Positions 27,455 through 36,478 of a stretch of DNA of 64,000 bases are shown here, one piece after another (position 1 is the stretch's first letter; each line of letters starts with the position of its first letter). The stretch is from JAFGXT01 sp963677165 (GTDB lineage Bacteria > Verrucomicrobiota > Lentisphaeria > Victivallales > SZUA-371): the NCBI GenBank assembly GCA_963677165.2, contig CAXXSX010000002.1:4526001-4590000 (forward strand). Direction: 5' to 3'. A program made the position numbers and the translations under genes. The notes under the pieces are model-generated. The model was not told the origin of the DNA. It worked only from the letters and a program-made list of their open reading frames with translations, and made no database searches.

Positions 27455-27483
27455 TTGATTTTATGATTACTCTCCGCTATAAT
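27455..27483 (+). promoter_or_regulatory. Sigma70-like promoter of the GntR-LacI regulator
   Basis: TTGATT (27455-27460), a 17-bp spacer and TATAAT (27478-27483) form a near-consensus promoter. Transcription would begin near 27490, inside the downstream operator. Confidence 0.75.
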
Positions 27484-27486
27484 AAT

Positions 27487-27509
27487 ATTGTGTTCATAAT
27501 AAACACAAT
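27487..27509 (+). promoter_or_regulatory. Operator-like palindrome O1
   Basis: ATTGTGTT-N7-AACACAAT has the same arms as 27407-27429. It begins 3 bp after the -10 box and covers the likely transcription start, so occupancy should block initiation. The downstream GntR-LacI protein is the obvious ligand-controlled repressor. Confidence 0.7.
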
Positions 27510-27525
27510 CAAAAATTAGAGAATC

Positions 27526-28578
27526 ATGGTAAACGAAAATAAAACCGAAGAACTTTTCAGAAAGCTGCGTCAGCGGATTGCTTTAATGCATGACGGCGAA
27601 GCATTTCCAACCGTGCGACAGGTGATGGCTGAATACGGATTTAGTCAGGTTACGGTGACGACTGCGATCAAAGAGTTGAAAGAGCGCGGATTGCTGAAAT
27701 CACATGTAGGTCGTGGCTCGTTCGTATGTAAAGATGAAAAGGCTAAGCCGAAAATGTTGCTGCTTCGTAATGACTGGCCATCGGAGGTTTGTGATATTAT
27801 GACTGAGTCATTGATGCATAAAGCGATAGAGGCCGGTTTTAATTGCGAGATTGTCAAATACGATTATCATAAAGATATTACGGGGTCGTTAAGTGATTAT
27901 GATGCGGATATCCTGATACTTGACAGTATAAGTGATGACCATTTGTCTCCAGAGCAAGTAATGGCGCTTTCTCAATCTCCAGTGCCGGTGATTCTGGCTC
28001 GTAATGCGGTTCCGATCAGCAATATCAATTATGTCGCTAATGATAATATGGCTTCCGGAACGTTGGCTGCAAATTATCTTTATCGATTAGGTCATCATAA
28101 ACTGGGACTATTATTTAATGAACCTCATCTTTTGACAACAGATACGGCTTCCCGAGGGTTCCTGCTTACAGCAAAATCTAATAAATGCAGTGTGGATATT
28201 CTTGATTGTAAGATTCAGAAGGGCGAGAATTCAGAAAAACAAGTTAAGGCATTTTGTGACAATATAGCCAAGGGAAAATATGATTTAACTGCGATATTTG
28301 CCATTAGTTGTCATGGAGCTGAATTGCTGGTTTCCGGGCTAAGAAAACGAGGGATTCGCATTCCGGAAGATATAAGTGTTTCATGTATCGGTGCAACATG
28401 TAGTACTAAGGGAATTACTGCTGTTGACGCGACTCAGGATGAGTATGATAAAGAGGTTATAGAGATGGCAAAAGGACTGCTTGACAGAAAAAGTAATGTT
28501 AAGTCAAAGGTTGATTTAATTCCGGTATTGTACGAGGGCAAGACCGTATGCAGGTTGTCTCAGGAATATTATTGTTAA
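27526..28578 (+). CDS. GntR-type wHTH / LacI-type sensor transcriptional regulator
   Basis: In this 350-residue protein the N-terminal winged helix (about 5-70) shows PTVRQVMAEYGFSQVTVTTAIKEL and the wing GLLKSHVGRGSFVCKD. The LacI-type sensor (about 75-345) includes SDYDADILILDSISDDH, ANYLYRLGHHKLGLLF and IPEDISVSCIGATC. The gene lies directly behind a consensus promoter bracketed by two identical palindromes, indicating autorepression. It is followed by a pseudopilin (51 bp) and two secreted hydrolases on the same strand, which it probably controls. The effector is presumably the oligosaccharide released by those enzymes. Confidence 0.92.
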   Translation: MVNENKTEELFRKLRQRIALMHDGEAFPTVRQVMAEYGFSQVTVTTAIKELKERGLLKSHVGRGSFVCKDEKAKPKMLLLRNDWPSEVCDIMTESLMHKAIEAGFNCEIVKYDYHKDITGSLSDYDADILILDSISDDHLSPEQVMALSQSPVPVILARNAVPISNINYVANDNMASGTLAANYLYRLGHHKLGLLFNEPHLLTTDTASRGFLLTAKSNKCSVDILDCKIQKGENSEKQVKAFCDNIAKGKYDLTAIFAISCHGAELLVSGLRKRGIRIPEDISVSCIGATCSTKGITAVDATQDEYDKEVIEMAKGLLDRKSNVKSKVDLIPVLYEGKTVCRLSQEYYC

Positions 28579-28629
28579 TTAGTAGTTGAAATTAAAATAT
28601 TTTTTAACCAAAATAGGAGAAAGAGAAAA

Positions 28630-29319
28630 ATGAAAAAACGTTTTACACTTATCGAACTCTTGGTTGTGATTGCTATTGTTGCGATTCTTGCCGCTATGCT
28701 GTTGCCGGCTCTTAATTCGGCAAAGGAAAAAGCCAAGCGGATATCTTGTGCCAGTAACTTTCATCAGATCGGATTGGGATTTGGATCGTATGCCTGCGAT
28801 TCCAATAGTCACTATTCTCCATACGGAGCAAGCATGACCGCCTGGCCCTTTGGATCTTTCTACCCCGGTACGACGGACTGGGGATACGGGACATTATATA
28901 AGTCAGGTTATGTTACCAATGAAAAAGTCTATTATTGTCCGTCAGTCCCTGGTTCTGGACTTTTTGCATTTGATTTTTGTAATAGCCAGAATTATACACC
29001 GTCCAGCACAACTTTCTATTCATCATATTCATGTTTTGCTGGAGAAAACACTGGACTGGCTTTATCTCTGGGAATTTCAAAGGGGGATCTAGCCAAGACA
29101 TTTGCCGTGTCGGCGGCATCTCCCGGAAAGACCTGTCTTGGAATGGATAATTGTTTTGGTCATAATACCCCAAATAATTTTCAGTGGAGTAATCACAGAA
29201 ATAGTCTTACCAAGTTAAATGGCGGGAATATCTTGAGAAATGATGGCGCTGTCAGTTGGCGGAACTTCAATGAAATGGAACTGTACGGTAGTGGACTTAC
29301 TATATATCTCTATTATTAA
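28630..29319 (+). CDS. PulG-like pseudopilin (variant C-terminal box)
   Basis: This 229-residue protein has a very short leader (MKKR) before FTLIELLVVIAIVAILAAML, the prepilin-type cleavage and methylation signature, then LLPALNSAKEKAKRISCASN. The C-terminal box is altered: NHRNSLTKLNGGNILRNDG has H-X15-DG instead of H-X9-DG. A ribosome site (AGGAGAAAG) lies directly upstream. It stands between the regulator and two secreted hydrolases, as in the other pseudopilin loci here. It is inner-membrane anchored or a pseudopilus component. Confidence 0.88.
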   Translation: MKKRFTLIELLVVIAIVAILAAMLLPALNSAKEKAKRISCASNFHQIGLGFGSYACDSNSHYSPYGASMTAWPFGSFYPGTTDWGYGTLYKSGYVTNEKVYYCPSVPGSGLFAFDFCNSQNYTPSSTTFYSSYSCFAGENTGLALSLGISKGDLAKTFAVSAASPGKTCLGMDNCFGHNTPNNFQWSNHRNSLTKLNGGNILRNDGAVSWRNFNEMELYGSGLTIYLYY

Positions 29320-29510
29320 TTAAAGTCTGCGGACTGTTATAATTTGAATTAAGATACTTAACTTTTTGCGTAATGATATTCGGATACGGATTGATTTTTG
29401 CAAGATATTGGTAACCCATATTTTGCAAAGAGTAAAAAAATATTTTGATGGGCCTGAAAAACAAGTTTCAATGTTTTTAAATATAAGTACTTACGATTAA
29501 TTGGTGTTTC

Positions 29511-31124
29511 ATGTTGAACAAAATCATATTATCCGGTTTATTCTTTCTTATATCGTCACCCTTGGCGTTAGCGACAGTCAAACTTTCAGTTTCAGGACTG
29601 GATTCTCCGCTGGTATCAGCCGGAGCAGGGAAAAAGCCGGTTAAAGTTATAATTACCGGTTCTGTTGGCCTGCTTGAGGTTAAGGGGCAGTTTTCCGCTC
29701 ATGGCAAGCCGGATGCAGTGAAAGAAACCAAAACAGTAAAGGGACAGAACGATGTTATTCTCGAATTCGATTTTCCCATGATCGGTTATTACGATATTAC
29801 CGTTGTGGCGCATAACGGAAGAAATGAAGTAGCAAAAACGATGTCTAATTATGCAGTGGTGCCTGATAACCGCTATGACCATCCGAGAGAGATGGGAACA
29901 TGCACACATTTCGCTCAGGGAAAGGGCGCTTATCCGCTGACTTTTAATTTGCTGAAACTAGCCGGATTTACGCGTATTCGTGACGATTTTTCATGGCAGG
30001 CTATCGAACCGAAACCAAAGAAATACCATATCCCCGAAAGGATAGAAAAACTGGTTAACACTGCAGCCAGATATAAGATAAAACCGTTACTTGTTACAGG
30101 CTATTGTACTACTGCATATAAGGGTAAATACAAAAAGAATTTTGTCACAACACCTGAAACGATTGACGCTTATGCAAATGCTGTGGCTTATGCAGTAAAA
30201 CATTTCGGTAAACGTGTCATGCAATGGGAGCTGTGGAATGAACCGAATGTTGCTCATCCGATAAAAGATTATTTGCCGATGCTGAAGGTTGTTTATCCCA
30301 AGGCAAAGAAAGCTAACCCGAAAGCCACTTTTATATCGTGTGGAGGGGGAGGCGCAGGAGGTGGTCCCGGAGGAGGCATGATTATTCCGATTGTTGAGGC
30401 TGGAGGCGTTAATTTTCAGGATGGATTTAGTATTCACCCTTATATGGTTCCATTTGATCCTGATTATGGTTATGGAGCGAATGGTGGACCATATGCTCGT
30501 GTCAATATTTCCGGATATTCAAATTTTCTCAGAGGATTTATAAATCATAATTTAAAAAAGAATCATAGAAAATTATCTCTGTGGGTAACTGAAATTGGTT
30601 GGCCGGTAGACATGATTTCCAAGGGGCATTCCCGGATGACTCCTATTACTCAGGCGGCATATTTGGCTAGAACATATCTGCTAAGTCGAAAAGAAAATCT
30701 GGCAAAAGGGGTATTCTGGTACGACTTCCAGAATGATGGCATTAATCCGAAAAATAAAGAACATAACTTTGGTATTATCCGTAAAGATTATTCTCCGAAA
30801 CCCGCATACCAGGCTGCTGCTGTGGTGGCGTGGATTTTACGGAATCGTCCTTTCATTAGGGAAATTAAACTTAGATCTTCCTGTAAGCACTGCAAAGCCT
30901 ATGTTTATGGACAGGGAAAAGATCAAGTTATTGCTGTATGGGCAGATGCTCAAAATGTTCCGGAGGGATATACGGAAAAGGCCATATTTAATTTGCCGTT
31001 TTATGGAGGGAAAGCCATCTTGGTGAATTGGGATGGAAGTAAATCGAAACCCCGATATAAAAATTACACCGTTGCTGTAAACGCGGGGATTCTGCCTCAG
31101 TATATAATTCAGAAAGGAAACTAA
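29511..31124 (+). CDS. Secreted clan GH-A-like glycoside hydrolase
   Basis: This 537-residue protein has signal peptide LNKIILSGLFFLISSPLALA. A beta-sandwich follows to about 120. A TIM-barrel region then shows FAQGKGAYPLTFNLLKLAGF, the acid/base motif WELWNEPN (E244) and the nucleophile motif VTEIGWP (E361), spaced as in GH5/GH39-type enzymes. RKDYSPKPAYQAAAVV is typical of this group. A C-terminal beta domain closes the protein. A glycine-rich loop (GGGGAGGGPGGG, about 281-293) is unusual. It ends 3 bp before the next hydrolase gene, so the two are co-transcribed and possibly act together. Exact family and substrate are open. Confidence 0.85.
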   Translation: MLNKIILSGLFFLISSPLALATVKLSVSGLDSPLVSAGAGKKPVKVIITGSVGLLEVKGQFSAHGKPDAVKETKTVKGQNDVILEFDFPMIGYYDITVVAHNGRNEVAKTMSNYAVVPDNRYDHPREMGTCTHFAQGKGAYPLTFNLLKLAGFTRIRDDFSWQAIEPKPKKYHIPERIEKLVNTAARYKIKPLLVTGYCTTAYKGKYKKNFVTTPETIDAYANAVAYAVKHFGKRVMQWELWNEPNVAHPIKDYLPMLKVVYPKAKKANPKATFISCGGGGAGGGPGGGMIIPIVEAGGVNFQDGFSIHPYMVPFDPDYGYGANGGPYARVNISGYSNFLRGFINHNLKKNHRKLSLWVTEIGWPVDMISKGHSRMTPITQAAYLARTYLLSRKENLAKGVFWYDFQNDGINPKNKEHNFGIIRKDYSPKPAYQAAAVVAWILRNRPFIREIKLRSSCKHCKAYVYGQGKDQVIAVWADAQNVPEGYTEKAIFNLPFYGGKAILVNWDGSKSKPRYKNYTVAVNAGILPQYIIQKGN

Positions 31125-31127
31125 AAA

Positions 31128-33752
31128 ATGATCAAGAAATTAATTGTCGCAATATGTGTATCAGTGACAGCAATAACGGCGGTGTATGGCTGGCCGGGAA
31201 GTAAAATAGGAAGTACGCGGTTTTCGCTGAATCGTGATTTTGAGGACTTGTCAAAACTGCCGCAATTAAAGGCGGATAACAAATCTGATAAACCGGTTGA
31301 ATTTACCGTCAAAACAACTTTGGTTGATCGTTATGGTAAAGTTACGACTTCTATCAATTCCAGCATAAAAGTTTCAGCAAAAGGAAGTGCGTCGATTGAT
31401 CCCTTGAAAGGGGGAATATCTAAGATTGAAAATGGTGCTATGCTGTTGAAATCAGAGATCACCGGTATAGGTGGATCAACAATTATTTCCGGTATTTTCG
31501 GGCACTCCAAACCTGTTAAGGCTTCTGCCGTAGATATATTTGGAATAAACGTTCATCTCGGACGTTACAAGCCGCATGTACAGTGGACGCTATTGCAGAT
31601 GATGAGAGCTGCAGGAATTACCCAGATTAGAGAAGATTCCATGTTCCTGGATTGTAACGATAGTAAAAACGTTACAAATCAGTTGAATCATTTAAGGCAG
31701 GTTGTTCTTGGTGTGGAAGCTTTTGGGATGCGTCCTCTGATTTTGCTCGGATATTTTCCCAGTCCATTTTATCAATCATCCCATAAGCTAAAAATGGCTT
31801 ATGACTGGGCTAAAATGATTGGCAGGGAATTCAAGGGGCGCGTTGATTACAACTATGGTAATGAAACAAATTCCGGCTGGGCTGGATATGGTGCCGCTGC
31901 CGATATGGCCAACCTGAATAAAGCTTTTGCTTTGGGAACAACAGAGGTAGATCAAGCTGCAGGAAGGGGGAGTTTCGGAATTGCTGAAGGATTGAATAAT
32001 TATATAGTTGAATTCATAAAAAATGATACGTTAAAGTATCTTAATGCCTTGTGCGTTCATCCGTATTGCGGTACTCCTGAGAATGGTATTGCTAAAAGCT
32101 TTGCTGCAAAGAAACGTGTTCGATGCGCTGGCGGAAATCAACAGATTTGGTGTACTGAAATAGGTTTCCACGTAGACAAACATGGGAAACTGAATCCTCT
32201 TACCAAGGAACTGACCGGTGTCGCCGGATTTTCCGAGAAACATCAGACTCAATTCTTGACTCGTCTCTATACTCTTGCGTTGTCGCATGGCATTAAACGA
32301 GTATACTGGTATGACTTCTTCGGACTCCGCGATGCTGAAACATTTTGGTTGGTGGACAAAAATTTCAAGCCACGTTCGGCCTACAAAGCATATACCGAGT
32401 GCACACGTCATTTGAAACATGCAATCCCCTGTGGAACATCTGATTTTGCTGATCCGATCCAGCGACATTACTTCAAGCGTAAGGATGGAAGCGTCTTTAT
32501 GGTTGCGTGGGGACTTAAAAACGGTATCAAAGCTGATTTTAAGCTCTCAGCGAAAGCAACCGTAGTTGATTGTCTGGGGAAGGCTGTAAAGGTTCCGGGA
32601 GACGGATATCTTATGTTGGGGCACGGACCAGTTTACATTGAGAATCCGCCGTCAAAAACTCTTTTTGATAAAGCCGTTATTGTATCATCAATGGATAAGC
32701 GTCATTTTCATAAACCGATGTCTCGTTTTACTGCGAAGCCTGGACAGAAATTGACCATTCCCTTTGTTTCTCTTAACGGAAGTGGAACGCCGATTGTCAT
32801 TCGGTCTTATACTCGCTGGAATAATCCCGGCTGGAAAGTAAAGTTGCCGGAACCGGTAGAGATTGCTGCTGGCAAAGACGCGACTCAGTCTATTGTTCTT
32901 TCTGTTCCCCCAAATGCAGTGCCGGGAGTTGAATATGTCTTTCGCTTTGCCGGTATTGTTGATGAATCCATGCGGACTTATCCATATTCCGTACGAATAA
33001 AGATAGACGGGAAGTTTCCTTATCAGAGAATCATTGATTACAAACGTAATGCAAATTATCCGAAATGGAATTCGTTCAACGAGACAGGAACCGGAAAAGG
33101 AAATCCTGAACTGACTGCAAAGAGAGGAACGGCAACTATTGATGGTAATCTGAATGAATGGAAAGCTGAAGAATTCTTTCCGATCGACCAGAAGTTTCAG
33201 TGGATACTGCGTGATCCCGGGGCTCCAAGCGATACGGACTGGAGCGGCTACGTCGCATTTCGTTGGGATGAAAACAAACTTTATGCCGCGTTCCTGGTTC
33301 GTGATGATGACTTGGGCTTTACTGACCTGATTAGTCGTGACTGGCGAGATTGCGATAATGTCCGGTTAATGCTGAGTTCTACTGCTGATCCGAAAAAACG
33401 TCCGAAGAAAATCACCGCTAATGACATCTTATTGATTATGGCTCCCACCGGAATAACCCGTGCAGAAGGACCGCTGGTCAATGTTGCGTCATTAGGTGGT
33501 CTGACCAGAAATGGAGTGGAAAAACAGCTTGAGATGAGTAGTAATATCTGGAAGGACGGTTATGTATTGGAAGTTGCGGTGCCTTTCAAATTATTCAACG
33601 CTAAACCAGCTGTTGGTACTATCCTTGGACTTAATGTTATGGCTGATGACTGCGATGATAACTATCGCCAGCATGTGGGCATGACTTACTTGAAAGATTT
33701 CAATTACTGGAATTGTCCACGCTCAACTGGAAACCTGAAGTTAATTAAGTAG
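31128..33752 (+). CDS. Secreted clan GH-A-like glycoside hydrolase with C-terminal CBM9-like module
   Basis: This 874-residue protein has an N-terminal signal peptide (KKLIVAICVSVTAITAVYG). A TIM-barrel-like region follows a short beta domain. Candidate catalytic residues are E246 in NYGNETNSGW and E344 in IWCTEIGF. A beta domain follows (about 430-650). A C-terminal CBM9-like module lies at about 667-874 (TIDGNLNEWKAEEF, GYVAFRWDENKLYAAFLVRD, then DILLIMAPTG). It is paralogous in layout to the preceding enzyme but much longer. It is the last gene of the regulator-pseudopilin-GH-GH operon and is followed by an 11-bp-stem hairpin. Confidence 0.85.
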   Translation: MIKKLIVAICVSVTAITAVYGWPGSKIGSTRFSLNRDFEDLSKLPQLKADNKSDKPVEFTVKTTLVDRYGKVTTSINSSIKVSAKGSASIDPLKGGISKIENGAMLLKSEITGIGGSTIISGIFGHSKPVKASAVDIFGINVHLGRYKPHVQWTLLQMMRAAGITQIREDSMFLDCNDSKNVTNQLNHLRQVVLGVEAFGMRPLILLGYFPSPFYQSSHKLKMAYDWAKMIGREFKGRVDYNYGNETNSGWAGYGAAADMANLNKAFALGTTEVDQAAGRGSFGIAEGLNNYIVEFIKNDTLKYLNALCVHPYCGTPENGIAKSFAAKKRVRCAGGNQQIWCTEIGFHVDKHGKLNPLTKELTGVAGFSEKHQTQFLTRLYTLALSHGIKRVYWYDFFGLRDAETFWLVDKNFKPRSAYKAYTECTRHLKHAIPCGTSDFADPIQRHYFKRKDGSVFMVAWGLKNGIKADFKLSAKATVVDCLGKAVKVPGDGYLMLGHGPVYIENPPSKTLFDKAVIVSSMDKRHFHKPMSRFTAKPGQKLTIPFVSLNGSGTPIVIRSYTRWNNPGWKVKLPEPVEIAAGKDATQSIVLSVPPNAVPGVEYVFRFAGIVDESMRTYPYSVRIKIDGKFPYQRIIDYKRNANYPKWNSFNETGTGKGNPELTAKRGTATIDGNLNEWKAEEFFPIDQKFQWILRDPGAPSDTDWSGYVAFRWDENKLYAAFLVRDDDLGFTDLISRDWRDCDNVRLMLSSTADPKKRPKKITANDILLIMAPTGITRAEGPLVNVASLGGLTRNGVEKQLEMSSNIWKDGYVLEVAVPFKLFNAKPAVGTILGLNVMADDCDDNYRQHVGMTYLKDFNYWNCPRSTGNLKLIK

Positions 33753-33766
33753 TTTCTCCCCTGTAG

Positions 33767-33793
33767 CCCGGATGGAACTTTTTTCCATCCGGG
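33767..33793. terminator. Hairpin between convergent genes, probable bidirectional terminator
   Basis: CCCGGATGGAA (33767-33777) and TTCCATCCGGG (33783-33793) form a perfect 11-bp stem with a 5-nt loop, just after the hydrolase stop and before the stop of the convergent transporter gene. No long T tract follows on either strand, so efficiency is uncertain. Confidence 0.5.
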
Positions 33794-33796
33794 AAT

Positions 33797-34651
33797 TCAC
33801 TTCTTTCGCGGTTGACGGATTGACAGCAATCCGCCGGATAGGATCAGGGCGCAACCGATCAGTTGCAGCGTGTCGAGACTTTCACGGTAAACCGTTAGGC
33901 CGATGGTCAGGCTGATGACCGGTGACAGCATCAGCAGCGCACCGGTGACTGCTACCGGAGTGCGGACCATGCCGTGAGTCATGAAATACTGTCCGGCTAC
34001 GTCAAATAGCGTTACCAGCAGTCCGGCTGACCAGACTTCAAGTCCGCATGGCAGACCGACAAAGAATGCCGGGATGATCATCAGAATCAGTCCGCAAATA
34101 CTCTGACTGTAGAAGATCACGTGCAGATTTTCCGTCTCATTAAGTTTGCGGATAAACGTTAGGGCCAGGCCGCAGCACAGCGCACCCAGTACCGCCAGCC
34201 ATTCGTAGCTGGAAGGGCAGCGCATTCCGGCGCACATGATCACGCCGAACGCTCCGGCCGCGATGGCGGCGATCAGCCGCAGCGACAGCTTTTCACGCAG
34301 AAGGAACAATGCTGACAATGCGCCGAATATGCCCATCAATTGCATCAGTATAGTTCCGCGTCCAAGCCCGATCAGCATGATGACCGTGAACATCAGAAAA
34401 TTTCCCGCCGCGCCGAAAAAGCCGCGCAGCAGAAAGTATTTCATATTGTGGATACGCAGTGACCAGAAATTTAGTCCTGCCGGAACCGTGATATAAATCA
34501 AGGCGGCAAGAAAGCGGACGAATCCCAGTTGAAAAATATTGATACTGCCGCCGGATACGGCTTGTTTTACCGTTATTCCCATCAGAGAAAAGCATACAGC
34601 GGAGGCGACAACCCAGAACCAGCCGGGAAGATGAGTACGTGAGGTTTTCAT
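33797..34651 (-). CDS. DMT superfamily transporter, EamA-type
   Basis: This 284-residue protein has about ten hydrophobic helices in two halves (GWFWVVASAVCFSLMGITVK; RGTILMQLMGIFGALSALF; VAVTGALLMLSPVISLTIGL), the EamA pattern of small-metabolite exporters or importers. The ATG at 34651 overlaps the upstream stop as ATGA and gives the start MKTSRTHLPG, so I prefer it to an ATG 12 codons upstream inside the sialidase-like gene. It is the third gene of the FadR-regulator/sialidase-like/transporter operon. Transport of the sugar released or processed by that operon is plausible, but EamA proteins have varied substrates. Confidence 0.87.
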   Translation of the reverse strand: MKTSRTHLPGWFWVVASAVCFSLMGITVKQAVSGGSINIFQLGFVRFLAALIYITVPAGLNFWSLRIHNMKYFLLRGFFGAAGNFLMFTVIMLIGLGRGTILMQLMGIFGALSALFLLREKLSLRLIAAIAAGAFGVIMCAGMRCPSSYEWLAVLGALCCGLALTFIRKLNETENLHVIFYSQSICGLILMIIPAFFVGLPCGLEVWSAGLLVTLFDVAGQYFMTHGMVRTPVAVTGALLMLSPVISLTIGLTVYRESLDTLQLIGCALILSGGLLSIRQPRKK

Positions 34652-35721
34652 TGTAATGCGGTTACTGATATTGTTGACATAACACAATCTTCTTTTGATG
34701 CGGCATAGACGATATAAAGTTTCCCATTATGTTCGCAGCTTAACGGATAGGCCCATTGGCAGTTTTTACCGCAACCTTTGAATGTCGGTTCCGGCGATCT
34801 GCCGTGCCTGATTCTGAATGCTCGGGATAGTTGCGACTCGCCAGGAGTTGATACCGCTATCGCCAGGGAATCTCGTCCATACGGGGCCGGATTGAAGATC
34901 AGGTAACGTTGTCCGGTTGACAACATTCCGCAGCATGGTTTTGCGGGCGACATGGGAATATTGGTGTCGACGGCTTTCGTCCAGGAATTTCCATTGTCGT
35001 GACTGATGGCATACTGTGCTCTTGGACGGTGTTTCCAGCCGTTCCGAAAGATACAAGTTATTTCACTGCCGTCAACAATAATACCGCCTTCGCCCCAGGT
35101 GTCCGGACGGGGGGCTACCGGAATTTCGACTGTTCGCCAGTGTTTGATATTGTTGCCGTCACAGATTGCCACTGCGGGAAATGCTTTGTTGCTGCGGCAA
35201 TTGAGTCCGGGCATAATGTAATTGCCGTTTCCGGTTAACTGCGGCTTGTCCATCGGCCAGAACGGTTCATCGATAATAATTCCTTGTGACTGCCAGAGTT
35301 GACCGTTTTCAGAGAGAACGAACATTTCGACCACAAGGTCAGGGAATGCCATTGCGCACGGCTGACCGTATCCGGCTCTGGGGACTAGTGAGTAAAGGAC
35401 ATCTTTATGTTGGAAAAAGACTCCGTGGCTATGCGCATATTTGTCATTGAAACCGGGAGCTATAATTTCAAAGTCGTTCCAGGTTGTTCCGCTATCCGTA
35501 GAACGTCTTCCTGCCATGATCGACCATTTATCATTTTCATCTTTTCTGCTGTTGCCCCAGCCGCAATAAAGGGTTTCTTTAAAAGAAGTGATATCAGCCC
35601 CCAATAGAAAGGTATAGGCCTTGTCCGCTCTGTGAACCACAGAGTGGGTTATATTATCTGGCAACGGCAGCTTTTCCGCTTTAATCGGCGAGCCTTTCCA
35701 AAGTTTGAATTCAGGACACAT
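34648..35721 (-). CDS. Sialidase-like (BNR/Asp-box) beta-propeller hydrolase
   Basis: This 357-residue protein has no signal peptide. Asp-box repeats are visible: STDSGTTWNDF and SHDNGNSWTKA. It also has an RP..S-rich motif region (RHGRSPEPTFKGC) and several G..Y..YS blades, matching BNR_2 exo-alpha-sialidase-like proteins. The classical FRIP motif and the Arg triad cannot be assigned with confidence, so activity on sialic acid is not certain. The gene is 13 bp downstream of the FadR-type regulator and overlaps the transporter start. Its probable location is cytoplasmic, acting on imported oligosaccharide. Confidence 0.75.
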   Translation of the reverse strand: MCPEFKLWKGSPIKAEKLPLPDNITHSVVHRADKAYTFLLGADITSFKETLYCGWGNSRKDENDKWSIMAGRRSTDSGTTWNDFEIIAPGFNDKYAHSHGVFFQHKDVLYSLVPRAGYGQPCAMAFPDLVVEMFVLSENGQLWQSQGIIIDEPFWPMDKPQLTGNGNYIMPGLNCRSNKAFPAVAICDGNNIKHWRTVEIPVAPRPDTWGEGGIIVDGSEITCIFRNGWKHRPRAQYAISHDNGNSWTKAVDTNIPMSPAKPCCGMLSTGQRYLIFNPAPYGRDSLAIAVSTPGESQLSRAFRIRHGRSPEPTFKGCGKNCQWAYPLSCEHNGKLYIVYAASKEDCVMSTISVTALQ

Positions 35722-35734
35722 TTTTTCATTCCTT

Positions 35735-36367
35735 CTAATAATATTTAAAGTGATTTGATATTAACTGAAATGCAGTGGATTCATCGCCTGATTTTATTGC
35801 GTCCAGCAGTTCATTATGGTCAATGGCAGCTTGACGAAAACGTTCTTCGGTCCAGTATTTTTTGCGGTACTGTTTTTGAAATAAAGCCTGAATAAGTTGA
35901 CCGAAGGCCTGCAGAGTTTGATTTCCGCAAGCCTTTACCAGTATCAGGTGAAATTCCCGGTCTGCATTGTCAAATGTCTCCGGTTTGTCCTGATTGGTTT
36001 CCATTATGTTTACCGCCTTTTCCAGTTCATCCAGCAGAATCGGGGTGATGCGCTTGATTGCCAGCGGAAGTATTGCCTTTTCCATTACGATACGAGCTTC
36101 CTGGAAGTCGGCGGGATTGACGTCGATCATTGAAAAACGAAATTGCAAGTCGCTGCTGATCGTCTCGTGATCAAGATCTTTGACAATTGTTCCGCGTCGC
36201 GCTTTCTTTTCCAGTATGCCAAGCTGGCATAATGTGGTTGTTGCTTCCCGGATTTTGTTGCGGCTGACCCCGAAGTGCGTCGACAGTTCCTGTTCAGTTG
36301 CGATCTTATCGCCGGGTTTGTAGCCGCGCTCCAGCATAAACTTTTTGACTTCCGTTAACAGATGCAT
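35735..36367 (-). CDS. GntR family regulator, FadR (FCD) subfamily
   Basis: This 210-residue protein has a winged helix (about 1-68; GDKIATEQELSTHFGVSRNKIREATTTL, then GILEKKARRGTIV). An all-helical FCD effector domain follows (about 80-205; EARIVMEKAILPLAIKRI, DREFHLILVKACGN, DHNELLDAIKSGD), carrying the D/H-rich metal-binding face of the family. Acidic or sugar-acid ligands are usual for this subfamily. It leads the sialidase-like/transporter operon. A 26-bp palindrome 27 bp upstream is the likely autoregulatory operator. Confidence 0.9.
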   Translation of the reverse strand: MHLLTEVKKFMLERGYKPGDKIATEQELSTHFGVSRNKIREATTTLCQLGILEKKARRGTIVKDLDHETISSDLQFRFSMIDVNPADFQEARIVMEKAILPLAIKRITPILLDELEKAVNIMETNQDKPETFDNADREFHLILVKACGNQTLQAFGQLIQALFQKQYRKKYWTEERFRQAAIDHNELLDAIKSGDESTAFQLISNHFKYY

Positions 36368-36394
36368 ATGCTTCTCTTAATTGTTTAACTTTAT

Positions 36395-36420
36395 ATTTTA
36401 ATTGTTGACAATTAAAATAC
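36395..36420 (-). promoter_or_regulatory. 26-bp palindromic operator candidate for the FadR-type regulator
   Basis: TATTTTAATTGT-TG-ACAATTAAAATA has perfect 12-bp arms, centred about 40 bp upstream of the regulator start. It overlaps TTGTCA-like -35 sequence on the minus strand. FadR-type proteins usually bind short AT-rich palindromes with a central T/A-flanked spacer. Confidence 0.6.
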
Positions 36421-36478
36421 TACAAAATTCCACTCATTGCAAGAGTGGAAAATGATATTAACAGATTATTTTCTAAAA

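Noticed and set aside
30351..30387. Glycine-rich run as frameshift or low-quality sequence
   Set aside because: The reading frame stays intact on both sides and the catalytic motifs flank it correctly, so it is a loop in a real protein.
34652..34687. Longer EamA start 12 codons upstream
   Set aside because: The ATGA overlap at 34648-34651 is the typical coupled start and the extension is inside the neighbouring gene.
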